Position numbers and translations under genes: made by a program
The notes under the pieces: model-generated
Databases searched by the model: none
The model's input: the letters and a program-made list of their open reading frames with translations, nothing else
What the model was told of the DNA's origin: nothing
Origin: Arthrobacter sp. AQ5-05
Lineage (GTDB): Bacteria; Actinomycetota; Actinomycetes; Actinomycetales; Micrococcaceae
Length of the DNA stretch: 35,022 bases
Reading direction: 5' to 3'
NCBI RefSeq assembly: GCF_003287975.1
Contig: NZ_QMKQ01000035.1
Span: forward strand, 1 to 35,022
Part shown: piece after piece, positions 18,043 through 26,841 of the stretch
Position numbering within the stretch: the stretch's first letter is position 1
Layout: every line of letters starts with the position of its first letter

Positions 18043-18984
18043 ATGCGAACCACCACCCGCAACATCACCGCGATCGCACTGATGGTCCTTGCCGTGCTGC
18101 TGGGATCCGGGGCAATGCTTGGCTCCGCCGCAGCCCGCCTGGCGGACAGGCCCGACCCCCTGCAGGGTATCCTTGGCCCGCTGGCCTCGGACCCCGAGCT
18201 GCGCCGGGTGCTGCCCGTCACGCTCGGCACCGAACTCGCGGCCCGCATCACCGCGGAAACGGCCGTCCCGCAGATCCTGGCCGGGCCGCTGGAAAACGCG
18301 ATCGCCACCGCCAGCGGCGCCCTGCTCGAGGACCCGACCTTCCGGCCCGCGTGGGACGCGACCATCGAGTCGACCCGCGCCGACTTCACCGCACGGCTGC
18401 AGGCGGCGAAGGACCCCGGTGCGGGAAGCCACGTGGCAACCGAACAGGTCACCGTGCACCTGGACATCGCCCCGTTGCTGGGCTCCGGCTACAGAACCTT
18501 GCACGCGTCCCTGCAGGGCTCCGCCCTCGGTGCCGTGCTGCCCGAGGCGATCCCCGCCGCGCCGGTGGTCCTTGACACCGGGTGGCCGCGGGCGGACCAG
18601 CTGCCCACCGCAACCCTGAACAACTGGCTGTCGCTGGCACGCGGTTGGGCCTGGATGCTCGGCGGGGCGGTGCTGGCGGCGGCGTCCGGGATGCTGCTTG
18701 CCACCCGAAGCGGACGCCCCTGGGCACTGCTCGCCGGCGGGGCCGCGGCCCTGCTGCTGGGCACGGCCACCCGCCTATGGGTCGGGTCCCTGGGCTCCTC
18801 CGGCGCCGAGGACGGGACAGCCGGCCTGCAGTCCGTGGTCACAGACAGGCTCATGGCCGGGGTGGCGGGGGAGTTCGGTGCGGCCACCACGATCCTTTTC
18901 ATCGGCGGCATCGTCGTCGTGCTCGGCGGCGCCGGATGGGCGTGGCCGGCTTCGCGCACTGCGAACGCCGGTCCGCGCGGCTAG
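18043..18984 (+). CDS. Membrane protein of unknown function next to ispH
   Basis: A 313-residue protein with an N-terminal membrane segment (about 9-31), a presumably extracytoplasmic region (about 32-200), and three more helices near 207-228, 230-250 and 285-305. The middle region contains HLDIAPLLGSGYRTLHASL and ends near the second helix with PVVLDTGWPRADQLP. No catalytic motif is recognised. The ATG at 18043 has AGGAG about 10 nt upstream. It is divergent from xseA and co-directional with ispH, which has its own -10 box. Confidence 0.8.
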   Translation: MRTTTRNITAIALMVLAVLLGSGAMLGSAAARLADRPDPLQGILGPLASDPELRRVLPVTLGTELAARITAETAVPQILAGPLENAIATASGALLEDPTFRPAWDATIESTRADFTARLQAAKDPGAGSHVATEQVTVHLDIAPLLGSGYRTLHASLQGSALGAVLPEAIPAAPVVLDTGWPRADQLPTATLNNWLSLARGWAWMLGGAVLAAASGMLLATRSGRPWALLAGGAAALLLGTATRLWVGSLGSSGAEDGTAGLQSVVTDRLMAGVAGEFGAATTILFIGGIVVVLGGAGWAWPASRTANAGPRG

Positions 18985-19025
18985 GCCGGTGGCGGAAAGC
19001 CGCCCGCGGATTTTGTGTGCCATCG

Positions 19026-19031
19026 TAGACT
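19026..19031 (+). promoter_or_regulatory. -10 box for leaderless ispH
   Basis: TAGACT is followed by 7 nt and the ATG at 19039. The same hexamer stands before the cyclo-ligase and ychF starts. It argues against the longer GTG start at 19015. Confidence 0.5.
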
Positions 19032-19038
19032 TGGTTCC

Positions 19039-20139
19039 ATGGCTACCAGTTCCACCGTTCAGGTCTCCCTTCCGATGCCCACCATCCCGCGCTCCCGTCG
19101 CTCCCCGGCAGAAATCGCCGCCGCGGCGCCCGTGAGCGGGGAACGCCACGTCCTGCTGGCCGCCCCGCGCGGCTACTGCGCAGGCGTCGACCGGGCCGTC
19201 ATCGCGGTGGAAAAGGCGTTGGAGCACTACGGCGCTCCGGTGTACGTCCGCAAGCAGATCGTCCACAACCTCCACGTGGTCTCCACCCTCGAGGCACGCG
19301 GGGCGGTCTTCGTGGAGGAAAACGAGGAAGTCCCCGAGGGCGCCCTGGTCGTGTTCTCCGCCCACGGCGTCTCCCCGGCCGTCGTGCAGTCCGCCGCGGA
19401 CCGCGGCCTGCGCACCATCGATGCCACCTGCCCGCTGGTGACCAAGGTCCACAAGGAAGCGGTGCGCTTCGCCAAGGAGGACTACGAGATCCTGCTGATC
19501 GGGCACGAAGGCCACGAAGAGGTCGAAGGCACCTACGGCGAGGCTCCGGACCACACGCAGATCGTGAACAACCCCGACGAGGCCGACACCATCGAGGTCA
19601 CCAACCCCGACAAGCTCATCTGGCTCTCGCAGACCACCCTGTCGGTGGACGAGACCATGGAAACGGTCCGCCGCCTGCGCGCCCGCTTCCCGAAGCTGCA
19701 GGATCCGCCCAGCGACGACATCTGCTACGCGACCACCAACCGCCAGGATGCAATCAAGGCCATCGCCCCGAAGAGCGACCTGGTCATCGTGGTGGGTTCC
19801 TCGAACTCCTCGAACTCCGTGCGCCTGGTCGAGGTCGCACTGGAATACGGCGCGAAGGCCGCCTACCGCGTGGACTACGCCTCGGAGGTCGACGAGACCT
19901 GGTTCGAGGGCGTGGCCACCGTCGGGGTGACCTCCGGCGCCTCGGTGCCCGAGGTCCTGGTCCGCGACGTGCTCGCGCTGCTGGCCGACTACGGCTACGG
20001 CAGCGTCGAGGAAGTCACCACGGCGCAGGAAGACATCCTCTTCTCGCTGCCCAAGGAGATCCGCGCCAAGCTCAAGGAAGCCGGCGACGACTCCCGCGGA
20101 CCCGGCGGACGCATCACCAAGTCAGACATCAGCAGCTAG
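19039..20139 (+). CDS. ispH: 4-hydroxy-3-methylbut-2-enyl diphosphate reductase
   Basis: The 366-residue last enzyme of the MEP isoprenoid pathway, reducing HMBPP to IPP and DMAPP. The three cluster cysteines are present: Cys47 (GYCAGV), Cys131 (DATCPLV) and Cys229 ([10 protein letters not shown]). FSAHGVSP, the [10 protein letters not shown] loop and [10 protein letters not shown] also match. The N-terminal 30 residues before [14 protein letters not shown] are an actinobacterial-style extension. The start is fixed by the -10 box. Two strong hairpins follow. Confidence 0.97.
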   Translation: MATSSTVQVSLPMPTIPRSRRSPAEIAAAAPVSGERHVLLAAPRGYCAGVDRAVIAVEKALEHYGAPVYVRKQIVHNLHVVSTLEARGAVFVEENEEVPEGALVVFSAHGVSPAVVQSAADRGLRTIDATCPLVTKVHKEAVRFAKEDYEILLIGHEGHEEVEGTYGEAPDHTQIVNNPDEADTIEVTNPDKLIWLSQTTLSVDETMETVRRLRARFPKLQDPPSDDICYATTNRQDAIKAIAPKSDLVIVVGSSNSSNSVRLVEVALEYGAKAAYRVDYASEVDETWFEGVATVGVTSGASVPEVLVRDVLALLADYGYGSVEEVTTAQEDILFSLPKEIRAKLKEAGDDSRGPGGRITKSDISS

Positions 20140-20149
20140 GCACTTCCCG

Positions 20150-20181
20150 CGGGACCGGGCGGCTGCGGCGGCCCGGTCCCG
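20150..20181 (+). terminator. ispH terminator hairpin
   Basis: CGGGACCGGGC (20150-20160) pairs perfectly with GCCCGGTCCCG (20171-20181) around a 10-nt loop, 10 nt after the ispH stop. There is no T-tract. Confidence 0.6.
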
Positions 20182-20216
20182 TACTGCGGCGCACCCCGGC
20201 GGTGCCGAGCGAGGCA

Positions 20217-20258
20217 CGTGGCGTGGAGCCCCACCACCGGGTGGGGCACCACGCCACG
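20217..20258. terminator. Long hairpin between convergent ispH and rmuC
   Basis: Two stem blocks, CGTGGCGTGG with CCACGCCACG and GCCCCACC with GGTGGGGC, are joined across a single A-A mismatch. Together they make an 18-bp stem with loop ACCG. It ends 6 nt before the rmuC stop and probably terminates both strands. Confidence 0.6.
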
Positions 20259-20263
20259 CCCGC

Positions 20264-21643
20264 TTAAGCGCTTGCCTGGCCCTTCTTGGCCTCGCGCCGC
20301 GTCAAGGGCAGCACCGGGCCATCGACGCGACCGTCGCCAGACCCGTCATCGGCACCATCGCCGGCCCCGTCGGCAAACACGTCGCCCGTCGCGTCCCTGG
20401 CCACATCCCCGGCCGGGTCCCGCCGGCCGCCGGTGTCCAGGTGCTCCAGGAACTCCCCGGCACCGAGCGCGCGCGGGGTCGCCTCGATGACCGGCAGCCC
20501 ATGCAACTCGGCGGCCGGATCGTGTTCCGCACCAAGTCCCGGATCCAGGTCCCGGATGCGCCGGGCACTGGGCAGCACCCGTGATTCCAGGGTCCCGACG
20601 AACGCGTTGTATCTCTCCACGCTGCCCCGCAGCGAGGACCCCAGCTTGGCCACGTGCCCGCCCATGGTCCCGAGCCGCTCGTAGAGTTCGCGCGAGCGCA
20701 CAAAGAGCTCGCGCGCGTTCTCGGTCAGCAGCTCCTGCCGCCAGGCGAACGCCAGTCCCTTGAGCATCGCCAGCAGCGTGGCGGGGGAGGCCAGTGCGAC
20801 GTTCTTCCCGAAGGCGTGATCCAGCAGGGCCGGGTCCGCGGCCAGCGCATCGGCCAGGAACGACTCGGCCGGAAGGAAGCACACCACCAGCTCCGGGCTG
20901 CCCGCAACCGCATTCCAGTAGGACTTGGCGGCCAGCGCATCGACGTGCAGGCGCAGCGCCTTGGCGTGCTCCTTCATCAATTCCGCGGCCCGTGCCCGGG
21001 AGGGCGCATCGATGGATGCCGAAAGCTGCTGCGCCTTCAGGTAGGCCGCCAGCGGCACCTTCGCGTCCAACACGATCAGCTTGTTCCCGGGCAGCTTCAC
21101 CACCATGTCCGGGCGCAGCCCCTCGGCGGTGCGCAGCTGCTCGGAAAAATCCACGTGCGCCAGCATGCCGGCGGCCTCCACGACGCGGCGCAATTGCGCC
21201 TCGCCCCAGGTGCCGCGGACGGCGTTGTTCCCCAGCGCGGCGGCCAGCGAGCCGGTGGTGCGCAACAGCTCGGCATCGTTGGCCGCGGCATGCACCAGCT
21301 GCTCGCTCAGCTGCCCGAACTGTTCGACGCGGTCCCGTTCCAGCACCGAGACCTGCGCCCTGACCTGGCGCAGCTGCTCTGCCACCGGTGCCAGGGCATG
21401 GAGCACGGACTGGTCCTCGCTGCCGCGCAGACGTTCCTCGGCGACACGGTCGCGCAATTCCACCACCTGCGCCTGCGCTCCGGCCAGCAGTTGCGCGGTC
21501 CGGGCCAGTTCGTCGCGTGCAGAGGCGGCGGCGGAAAGCGCCGCTGTACGTGGTTCCCGGTTCACGTGCCACCACGCCGCGACCCCCAAGACGAACCCAA
21601 CAACCAGCGAGCAAAGGGCCGCCACCCAGACCAAAGCATCCAT
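20264..21643 (-). CDS. rmuC: RmuC-family DNA recombination protein
   Basis: The 459-residue protein has an N-terminal membrane anchor (about 3-23) and a coiled-coil region (about 35-115). The RmuC core with a PD-(D/E)XK-like fold follows: GTWGEAQLRRVVEAAGM, then LIVLDAKVPLAAY, then FLPAESFLADAL. RmuC limits inversion at repeats in E. coli. The last ~55 residues are an unusual Asp/Gly/Ala-rich tail ending in a basic patch (TRREAKKGQ). I prefer the ATG at 21643 over a TTG two codons earlier. It is divergent from ychF. Confidence 0.92.
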   Translation of the reverse strand: MDALVWVAALCSLVVGFVLGVAAWWHVNREPRTAALSAAASARDELARTAQLLAGAQAQVVELRDRVAEERLRGSEDQSVLHALAPVAEQLRQVRAQVSVLERDRVEQFGQLSEQLVHAAANDAELLRTTGSLAAALGNNAVRGTWGEAQLRRVVEAAGMLAHVDFSEQLRTAEGLRPDMVVKLPGNKLIVLDAKVPLAAYLKAQQLSASIDAPSRARAAELMKEHAKALRLHVDALAAKSYWNAVAGSPELVVCFLPAESFLADALAADPALLDHAFGKNVALASPATLLAMLKGLAFAWRQELLTENARELFVRSRELYERLGTMGGHVAKLGSSLRGSVERYNAFVGTLESRVLPSARRIRDLDPGLGAEHDPAAELHGLPVIEATPRALGAGEFLEHLDTGGRRDPAGDVARDATGDVFADGAGDGADDGSGDGRVDGPVLPLTRREAKKGQASA

Positions 21644-21683
21644 GGGCAAATCATCCCAGCAAGCACCGACGGTTTTTCCCCGG

Positions 21684-21689
21684 TAGACT
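21684..21689 (+). promoter_or_regulatory. -10 box for leaderless ychF
   Basis: TAGACT is followed by 8 nt and the GTG at 21698, with no Shine-Dalgarno sequence between. Confidence 0.45.
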
Positions 21690-21697
21690 CTATTCCC

Positions 21698-22783
21698 GTG
21701 GCTCTTACAATCGGAATCGTCGGACTGCCCAATGTCGGCAAGTCAACAATGTTCAATGCTCTTACCCGCGCGCAGGTTCTCGCGGCCAACTACCCGTTCG
21801 CGACCATCGAACCCAATGTGGGTGTCGTGCCGTTGCCCGATGCGCGCCTGAAGGTGCTCGCCGGAATCTTCGGTTCCGAGCGTATCCTGCCGGCAACCGT
21901 GTCCTTCGTGGACATCGCCGGCATCGTCAAGGGCGCCTCCGAGGGTGAAGGCCTGGGCAACAAGTTCCTGGCCAACATCCGCGAAGCCGAGGCCATCTGC
22001 CAGGTGACGCGCGTCTTCTCGGACCCCGACGTGATCCACGTCGACGGCAAGGTCGACCCGGCCTCGGACATCGAGACCATCGCCACCGAGCTGATCCTCG
22101 CGGACCTGCAGACCATCGAAAACCAGCTGCCGCGCCTGGACAAGGAGCTGCGGGCCAAGAAGATCGATGCGTCATACATCGAGACGATCAAGGCCGCGCA
22201 GAAGGTGCTGGAAAAGGGCGAGACGCTCTACGCAGCAGGCAAGGCAGCAGGCATCGACATCAACGAGCTGGCGCCGCTTCAGCTGATGACCACCAAGCCG
22301 TTCATCTACGTATTCAACACCGACGAAGAAGGCCTGGCCAACACCGAGATGCAGGCGGAACTTTCCGCCCTCGTCGCCCCGGCCGAAGCCATCTTCCTTG
22401 ATGCCCAGTTCGAGTCCGAACTCTCCGAGCTGAGCGAAGAAGACGCAGCTGAGATGCTTGAGGACGCCGGCTACACCGAGTCGGGCCTGGACAAGCTGGC
22501 TCGCGTCGGCTTCTACACCCTGGGCCTGCAGACCTACCTGACGGCAGGCCCGAAGGAAACCCGCGCCTGGACCATCCCCAAGGGCGCCACCGCCCCGCAG
22601 GCCGCCGGCGTCATCCACACCGACTTCCAGCGCGGCTTCATCAAGGCCGAGGTCTTCGGGTTCGAGGAATTGGTTGAGGCCGGTTCGGTTTCCGCTGCCA
22701 AGGCCGCCGGCAAGGCGCGCATCGAAGGCAAGGAATACATCATGAAGGACGGCGACGTGGTGGAGTTCCGCTTCAATGTTTAG
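21698..22783 (+). CDS. ychF: Redox-regulated ATPase YchF (Obg-family)
   Basis: A 361-residue universally conserved P-loop NTPase that binds ribosomes. Walker A is GLPNVGKST at the N-terminus and [20 protein letters not shown] is the G3 region. The usual GTP-specifying NKxD is absent; [15 protein letters not shown] stands there, as in ATP-preferring YchF. A helical domain and a C-terminal TGS domain (RGFIKAEV, ending VVEFRFNV) complete it. The GTG at 21698 gives [17 protein letters not shown] canonical terminator follows. A look-alike of its last 26 nt recurs at 27500. Confidence 0.97.
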   Translation: MALTIGIVGLPNVGKSTMFNALTRAQVLAANYPFATIEPNVGVVPLPDARLKVLAGIFGSERILPATVSFVDIAGIVKGASEGEGLGNKFLANIREAEAICQVTRVFSDPDVIHVDGKVDPASDIETIATELILADLQTIENQLPRLDKELRAKKIDASYIETIKAAQKVLEKGETLYAAGKAAGIDINELAPLQLMTTKPFIYVFNTDEEGLANTEMQAELSALVAPAEAIFLDAQFESELSELSEEDAAEMLEDAGYTESGLDKLARVGFYTLGLQTYLTAGPKETRAWTIPKGATAPQAAGVIHTDFQRGFIKAEVFGFEELVEAGSVSAAKAAGKARIEGKEYIMKDGDVVEFRFNV

Positions 22784-22784
22784 T
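22759..22784 (+). repeat. ychF 3'-end copy of a 26-bp imperfect direct repeat
   Basis: This is the end of ychF, including the stop. It matches 27500-27525 at 21 of 26 positions by hand alignment, with GGTGGAGTTC identical. See the finding on a possible attachment duplication. Confidence 0.45.
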
Positions 22785-22797
22785 TCTTGACGCATAG

Positions 22798-22842
22798 GCA
22801 AATGCCTCGACTTCTTTCAAAGAAGCCGAGGCATTTGCTTTT
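22798..22842 (+). terminator. Rho-independent terminator of ychF
   Basis: GCAAATGCCTCG (22798-22809) pairs with CGAGGCATTTGC (22827-22838). An A-C mismatch and a further CTTC/GAAG stem lie inside. TTTT follows. This is a classical intrinsic terminator. Confidence 0.85.
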
Positions 22843-22843
22843 C

Positions 22844-23129
22844 TAGGACAACACGTTGAATGGATCGACGGACCAGGGTAGCGAGCCTTGTGGGTAACGC
22901 AGTGTCCAAGTGAATGCGCAATGGCGCGTTTCCTTCATGTGAAGAGAATCAAGTGCGGATGATCCTGAACTCGTCTGCTACCAGGCAGGGGCGCGATCCG
23001 ATTCCTCTGATCCATCCGGGGAAGAACTGTTGGAAGATTTGCTCCCCCGGTTTCCCGGTTCAGCTCGCTCTTGCGCGGACTAAAGACAGAAGATGACGTG
23101 CTCGCAGTGATATTGCTGGCCCAACTACT
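22844..23129. other. Gene-poor gap after ychF
   Basis: No convincing gene, RNA or repeat is visible. Short open frames exist on both strands (for example plus 22914-23096), but they lack ribosome-binding sites and family resemblance. Base composition is lower in GC than in the flanking genes. Confidence 0.4.
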
Positions 23130-23135
23130 TAGGAT
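23130..23135 (+). promoter_or_regulatory. Possible -10 box for ytoQ
   Basis: TAGGAT lies about 55 nt before the ytoQ ATG. No clear -35 box is present at a standard distance. Confidence 0.3.
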
Positions 23136-23189
23136 GGTGAGCTCAAGGACCAGCCGAGTCCGCCGTCTCAAATATAGGAGTCTTCAGCC

Positions 23190-23630
23190 ATGAGTTTCTC
23201 TGTCTATCTTTCCGGCGAGATCCACACCGACTGGCGTGAAGAGATCCAGCGCGGTGCAGAAGCTGCCGGTCTGGACATAGTCTTTACCGCGCCGGTGACT
23301 GACCACCCCGCGAGCGACGCCGCCGGCGATCATCTGGGTGAGACTTCTAGCCAGTTCTGGCGTGATCACCAATCCTCCAAGGTCAATGCGATTCGCACAC
23401 GCACCCTGATCGAAAAGAGTGATTTCGTGGTGGTGCGATTCGGGGACAAGTACAAGCAGTGGAATGCAGCCTTCGATGCCGGCTACTGCGCCGCCTTGGG
23501 TAAACCCTATGTGACTCTTCACGATGAGGGCCTTGTCCATCCGCTCAAGGAAGTGGACGCCCAAGCCCAGGCTTGGTGTAAGACCACCGACCAGGTAGTA
23601 GGGATATTGCGTTACGTTCTCAAAGCGTGA
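23190..23630 (+). CDS. ytoQ: YtoQ family protein
   Basis: A 146-residue protein recognisable as YtoQ: it opens with VYLSGEIHTDWREEI, has TAPVTDHPASD, DVVVRFGDKYKQWNAAFDAGY-like segments (here DFVVVRFGDKYKQWNAAFD), and a closing CKTTDQVVGILRYVL. The fold resembles nucleoside 2-deoxyribosyltransferases, but the activity of YtoQ is not established. The ATG at 23190 has AGGAG 9 nt upstream. It stands alone between two gene-poor gaps, inside the segment bracketed by ychF-tail repeats. Confidence 0.9.
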   Translation: MSFSVYLSGEIHTDWREEIQRGAEAAGLDIVFTAPVTDHPASDAAGDHLGETSSQFWRDHQSSKVNAIRTRTLIEKSDFVVVRFGDKYKQWNAAFDAGYCAALGKPYVTLHDEGLVHPLKEVDAQAQAWCKTTDQVVGILRYVLKA

Positions 23631-24137
23631 GTATTCCGAATTCAGCCGTCGCAGGCAAGCTTGATTGCCGGCGACAGCCAAAATTCGGTTGAAGTAGCTG
23701 CGGTTCTCGGAGTTCTACGTGCGCTGAGGTGAAGGCTAGGGGTTCGTACCAACTGCGATCACCACCCGGGAGTGGTCCGGCATCCAGAGACCATGGTGAA
23801 CAATGTTGCGGCGATAGCGACAACTGTCCGGTACAGCTCTGGAGGGACGCGACTTCCGTCGGACGCGAGGAATAAGTCCTGCCGAGTGGTGGCGTGCAGA
23901 TCTACGCGTCGTCGAGACCACGGAGGAGTGCGGGAAATGCAGGCGATGCGTCAGCGTATTCGCCTGATCTTATCCAGTGGCTCCCTCAAAACGGGAGAAA
24001 TATTTCGGAGGATTGCTGGCCGCGAAACACGATCGAGTTTCGCCCTACAGGCAACTGCTGGCGTGATTGGCACCGAACTCCGTTTGCCGGAAGCCAACCT
24101 CTGGAAGAAACAAGGCACCTGCTTACCTTGATGGGGG
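23631..24137. other. Gene-poor gap between ytoQ and the SCO1664-family gene
   Basis: Nothing recognisable. Open frames on both strands (for example minus 23736-23921) resemble no family I know and have no ribosome-binding site. In many actinobacteria mshC lies next to the SCO1664-family gene; no trace of it is seen here. Degraded sequence is likely. Confidence 0.4.
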
Positions 24138-24152
24138 GCCCGCTCTGCGGGC
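24138..24152 (-). terminator. Hairpin downstream of the SCO1664-family gene
   Basis: GCCCGC (24138-24143) and GCGGGC (24147-24152) form a perfect stem with a 3-nt loop, about 60 nt beyond the minus-strand stop at 24214. There is no T-tract. Confidence 0.35.
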
Positions 24153-24213
24153 GCGTCCTCTTAGGAAACCCCACAACGCGATACCGACGGCGAAGCCAGC
24201 AAACGTATTTCCC

Positions 24214-24981
24214 TTAGAACAGCGGCCAGGGCACCGCCGGCATCTCACCGCTCGGAGCCGGAAACCGCCCTGCCAAGCGCAACCGGGCGCAGCGCGCGGC
24301 GAGCGCTGTGATTTCTTCGGCGCTGAGCAAGCGCGCCAGGTTTCGGCCCAGCTCACCATGCAGTCCTTCGCTGACACGATCTATGCCGTCTTCTTCATCG
24401 GCGGTCAGGGTGTCTCCACGCCATCCCCACAGCACCGTGCGCAGCTTGTGGTCACGGTGAAAGGTGAGCCCGTGGTCCACGCCGTGCCGGTGTCCGTCAG
24501 CCATGGCAAGGATGTGGTCGCCTTTGCGGTCGGCGTTGTTGACGATGACGTCGAACACCGCCATGCGCCTGAGCGCCGGCGAGTCTTCGTGGACGAGGGC
24601 GACCATCCGTCCGTTCTCATCCCGTCCCTGGAGAACGTGTTTCCAGCCCGTCTCCGGCACGTGGTCCGCCGCGATCAGGTTCACCGCGTCTTGGGCGGGA
24701 TCCTGCTCCTGCCAGAGCTGCACCATTCCTTCGCCCATCGGACCATCGCGCAGCCAGGTGTGGGGCACGACGCCCCAGCCGGAGGCCTGCGAGACCAGGT
24801 AGGCGGCCACCTCCCGGTGGGCCAGCGTTCCCTGGGGAAAGTCCCACAGGGGACTTTCCCCGGCTATCGGCTTATAGACGACCACCATGTCGCCGATGCT
24901 GCCAAGAAATGTGGCGTTTGAAGCCGTCGTGATACGGCCGGTGAGGCTCAGCTCGGCGGCCATTAGGTCAGGCGTTGGCAT
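24214..24981 (-). CDS. SCO1664 family protein (mycothiol-linked, kinase-like fold)
   Basis: A 255-residue member of the SCO1664 family, which has a PI3/4-kinase-like pattern: VVVYKPIAGESPLWDFP near the N-terminus, then RRMAVFDVIVNNADRKGDHIL and HGVDHGLTFH. The family is found in actinobacteria near mycothiol genes, but its reaction is unknown. I chose the ATG at 24981 because TGATG joins it to the upstream stop with GAGG just before; the frame extends further upstream only as overlap. It is the last gene of the trio, and mshC is not downstream as often seen elsewhere. Confidence 0.9.
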   Translation of the reverse strand: MPTPDLMAAELSLTGRITTASNATFLGSIGDMVVVYKPIAGESPLWDFPQGTLAHREVAAYLVSQASGWGVVPHTWLRDGPMGEGMVQLWQEQDPAQDAVNLIAADHVPETGWKHVLQGRDENGRMVALVHEDSPALRRMAVFDVIVNNADRKGDHILAMADGHRHGVDHGLTFHRDHKLRTVLWGWRGDTLTADEEDGIDRVSEGLHGELGRNLARLLSAEEITALAARCARLRLAGRFPAPSGEMPAVPWPLF

Positions 24982-25535
24982 CAGACCTCGGGAGGGGTGC
25001 AGATGTGTCCGTCGGCGTCCATGGGATAACCGCACAGCGGGCACGTCGGACGCCCGGCACCCACGATCTCGCGGCTGCGCATGGCGAATGCGCGGGCGGT
25101 GCCGACCGGCATTCGAACGCGCAGCATTTCGGGCTCGTGAGCCGCGTCCTCATGAAGCGATTCGTCGTGGTCATCACCATCGATATCGGTGATGGGGTGG
25201 GCTTCAATGACGATCTGGGCGGTGGTTGGGTCCCACCCCAAGCTCATGGCCCCGGTGCGAAACTGCTCCTGGACGGCCTCGAGCGGCTCATTGTCGACAA
25301 GTTCAATGGGAGTACCCGTGGGAATGCTGAAGGGGTTGCCCTTGACAGCGATGAGCTGGTCGAGAATTTCGTCGATCTTCTCCGCGAGCAGGGCCGATTG
25401 CTGCTTCTCCATGGCAATACTCACGACTTGCTTCCCTGCGCGCACCTGCAGGTAGAACGTGCGCGCCCCCGGGAGGCCAACGGTGCCAATGACGACCCGA
25501 TCAGGCCAGGAAAACTCGTGAACACGTGTAGGCAT
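24981..25535 (-). CDS. DUF3090 family protein (mycothiol-linked)
   Basis: A 184-residue protein with the DUF3090 layout: VHEFSWPDRVVIGTVGLPGARTFYLQ at the start in two halves, an acidic middle (DIDGDDHDESLHEDAAHEP), and a C-terminal zinc knuckle pair, CPLCGYPMDADGHIC. The family always travels with the SCO1664 and MSMEG_4193 families in actinobacteria as far as I know; its role is unknown. A -10 box 6 nt before the ATG marks a separate leaderless transcript with the next gene, to which it is joined by TGATG. Confidence 0.92.
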   Translation of the reverse strand: MPTRVHEFSWPDRVVIGTVGLPGARTFYLQVRAGKQVVSIAMEKQQSALLAEKIDEILDQLIAVKGNPFSIPTGTPIELVDNEPLEAVQEQFRTGAMSLGWDPTTAQIVIEAHPITDIDGDDHDESLHEDAAHEPEMLRVRMPVGTARAFAMRSREIVGAGRPTCPLCGYPMDADGHICTPPEV

Positions 25536-25541
25536 GTCAGT

Positions 25542-25547
25542 ATTCTA
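25542..25547 (-). promoter_or_regulatory. -10 box for the leaderless DUF3090 gene
   Basis: TAGAAT on the minus strand followed by 6 nt and the ATG at 25535. It lies in the 24-bp gap after the phosphomutase-like gene. Confidence 0.5.
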
Positions 25548-25559
25548 GGCCCATGAGCT

Positions 25560-26252
25560 TCATGGCGCCTTTTGACCCGCACCGCCGCCCACCGGCGCAT
25601 CGCCGGAGTGGATGCCGTTCGACAACCACGACAGATCGCCTGCATCGGTGTTGGTCGCGTAGACGCTTGGCCGACTAGCGCCGTAGCGCACGATCGATAT
25701 GGAGGCGGGGCCCACGTTGATGCGCTGGAACAGGTCAAGGTGCATGCCGAGCGCGTCGGCGAGGATTGACTTGATGATGTCACCGTGACTCACTGCCGCC
25801 CACACGGCCCCTGGCCCGTGCTCGGATTCGAATGCTGCATCGTGGCGTCGAATTGCTGCCACTGAACGAGCCTGCATCGCGGCCAGGGATTCACCACCCG
25901 GAAAGACAGCGGCGGAAGGGTGCGACTGGACAACCGGCCACAAATCCTCGGTCGTGAGATCACTGAGCAGGCGGCCCTGCCACTGGCCGTAATCGCACTC
26001 GGTGAGATCGAGGTCAACCGGAGCGTACGGCATGCCCGTCTGGCGATCCAGGATGAACTGGGCGGTCTGCTGACAACGCTCAAGAGGGCTCGACACCACC
26101 CCGACCAAAGGCACGGGCGCGAGCCGGTCGCCGGCCATGGCCGCCTGGTCCCGCCCGATCTGGTCCAGGCTGACGCCGGCTGCCCGACCGGCCAGCAGTC
26201 CAGTGGCATTTGCTGTGGAGCGGCCGTGCCGCACGAGAATAACTGTCGCCAT
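25560..26252 (-). CDS. MSMEG_4193 family putative phosphomutase/phosphatase
   Basis: A 230-residue histidine phosphatase superfamily protein. The phosphohistidine motif LVRHGRSTAN is at the N-terminus, SSPLERCQQTA supplies the second Arg, LDLTECDYGQWQG the acid region and AVSHGDIIKSIL the second His. This subfamily is the third partner of the mycothiol-linked trio; its substrate is unknown. Gly-rich tail. A -10 box lies 6 nt before the ATG, so it is probably leaderless. The next gene starts 24 nt later with its own promoter-like box. Confidence 0.9.
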   Translation of the reverse strand: MATVILVRHGRSTANATGLLAGRAAGVSLDQIGRDQAAMAGDRLAPVPLVGVVSSPLERCQQTAQFILDRQTGMPYAPVDLDLTECDYGQWQGRLLSDLTTEDLWPVVQSHPSAAVFPGGESLAAMQARSVAAIRRHDAAFESEHGPGAVWAAVSHGDIIKSILADALGMHLDLFQRINVGPASISIVRYGASRPSVYATNTDAGDLSWLSNGIHSGDAPVGGGAGQKAP

Positions 26253-26258
26253 CCACCC

Positions 26259-26264
26259 AGCCTA
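26259..26264 (-). promoter_or_regulatory. -10 box for the leaderless phosphomutase-like gene
   Basis: TAGGCT on the minus strand, then 6 nt, then the ATG at 26252. Confidence 0.45.
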
Positions 26265-26525
26265 ATCACCCGCCGTCGACGAACCCAGCCCAGAAGCCGA
26301 TTGCCACCAACCCGATGGCCAAACAGAGCCAACCGTTTCAGGTGCAGCCCCGTGCTCTCGTCCCGCGTTCGCGCGTCCTGCGCCCAGGTATCTCGTGACC
26401 ACGGGATCCGAGTCGAGCTCCGTCTCATGCCCAAGATGCTCGTCCGACAGGGAATGAACATGCTGATTGGTCTGTGGCGAAGCTTGGACCTTGAAGGCAG
26501 CCCAGCCAGCTAACTCGGCTCCTGC
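26265..26525. other. Gap upstream of the trio
   Basis: No recognisable gene. A frame on the plus strand ending at 26513 runs antisense through the phosphomutase-like gene and is treated as a shadow. It is followed closely by a terminator hairpin, so a lost or unrecognised small transcript on the plus strand cannot be excluded. Confidence 0.35.
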
Positions 26526-26561
26526 AAAACGCTCCTCGGATCACCATCGGAGGGGCGTTTT
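26526..26561. terminator. Intrinsic terminator without an obvious gene
   Basis: AAAACGCTCCTC (26526-26537) pairs with GAGGGGCGTTTT (26550-26561), with one T-G wobble and a 12-nt loop. T-runs stand on both strands. It may end a degraded gene on either side. Confidence 0.7.
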
Positions 26562-26841
26562 CCTATATCCCGACCTTGAGCCTGGGATGCCCAGGGATGT
26601 CGCGGTTGGACAAGTGGGCCCATCGAGATCACTTCGCTCGATGAAATTGAGGATCCAGCTGGAGCGGTCGAGCTTCTGGTTGTGATTGCACCATCCATTC
26701 GCTGCAGCTTGCCGCAATTGGTCCGGAATTCCGGTTCAACATGCAAATGGCCATGAGAGGGGAAACACCGACTCGCGGACCGCTGCGGAAGACCACATCA
26801 ACCTTTGCCTCCCGGTAACGATCTGAAATGGTCCTGGCCAC
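26562..26841. other. Gap before the broken reductase gene
   Basis: No gene can be called. On the plus strand, one frame around 26610-26700 reads GPIEITSLDEIEDPAGAVEL and then LVVIAPSIR. It looks coding-like but has no start or ribosome-binding site; it may be a gene remnant. The rest shows nothing. Confidence 0.3.

Noticed and set aside
14888-18082. A 1064-codon plus-strand open frame
   Set aside because: It crosses alaA, ppk2, xseB and xseA in the wrong frame or strand. The Arg/Pro/Ala-rich translation is a shadow of those genes.
22914-23096. A 60-codon plus-strand ORF after ychF
   Set aside because: No ribosome-binding site, unusual composition and no recognisable family.
25920-26513. A plus-strand ORF ending just before a terminator
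   Set aside because: Most of it is antisense to the MSMEG_4193-family gene. The terminator position is noted separately, but the frame itself is not convincing.
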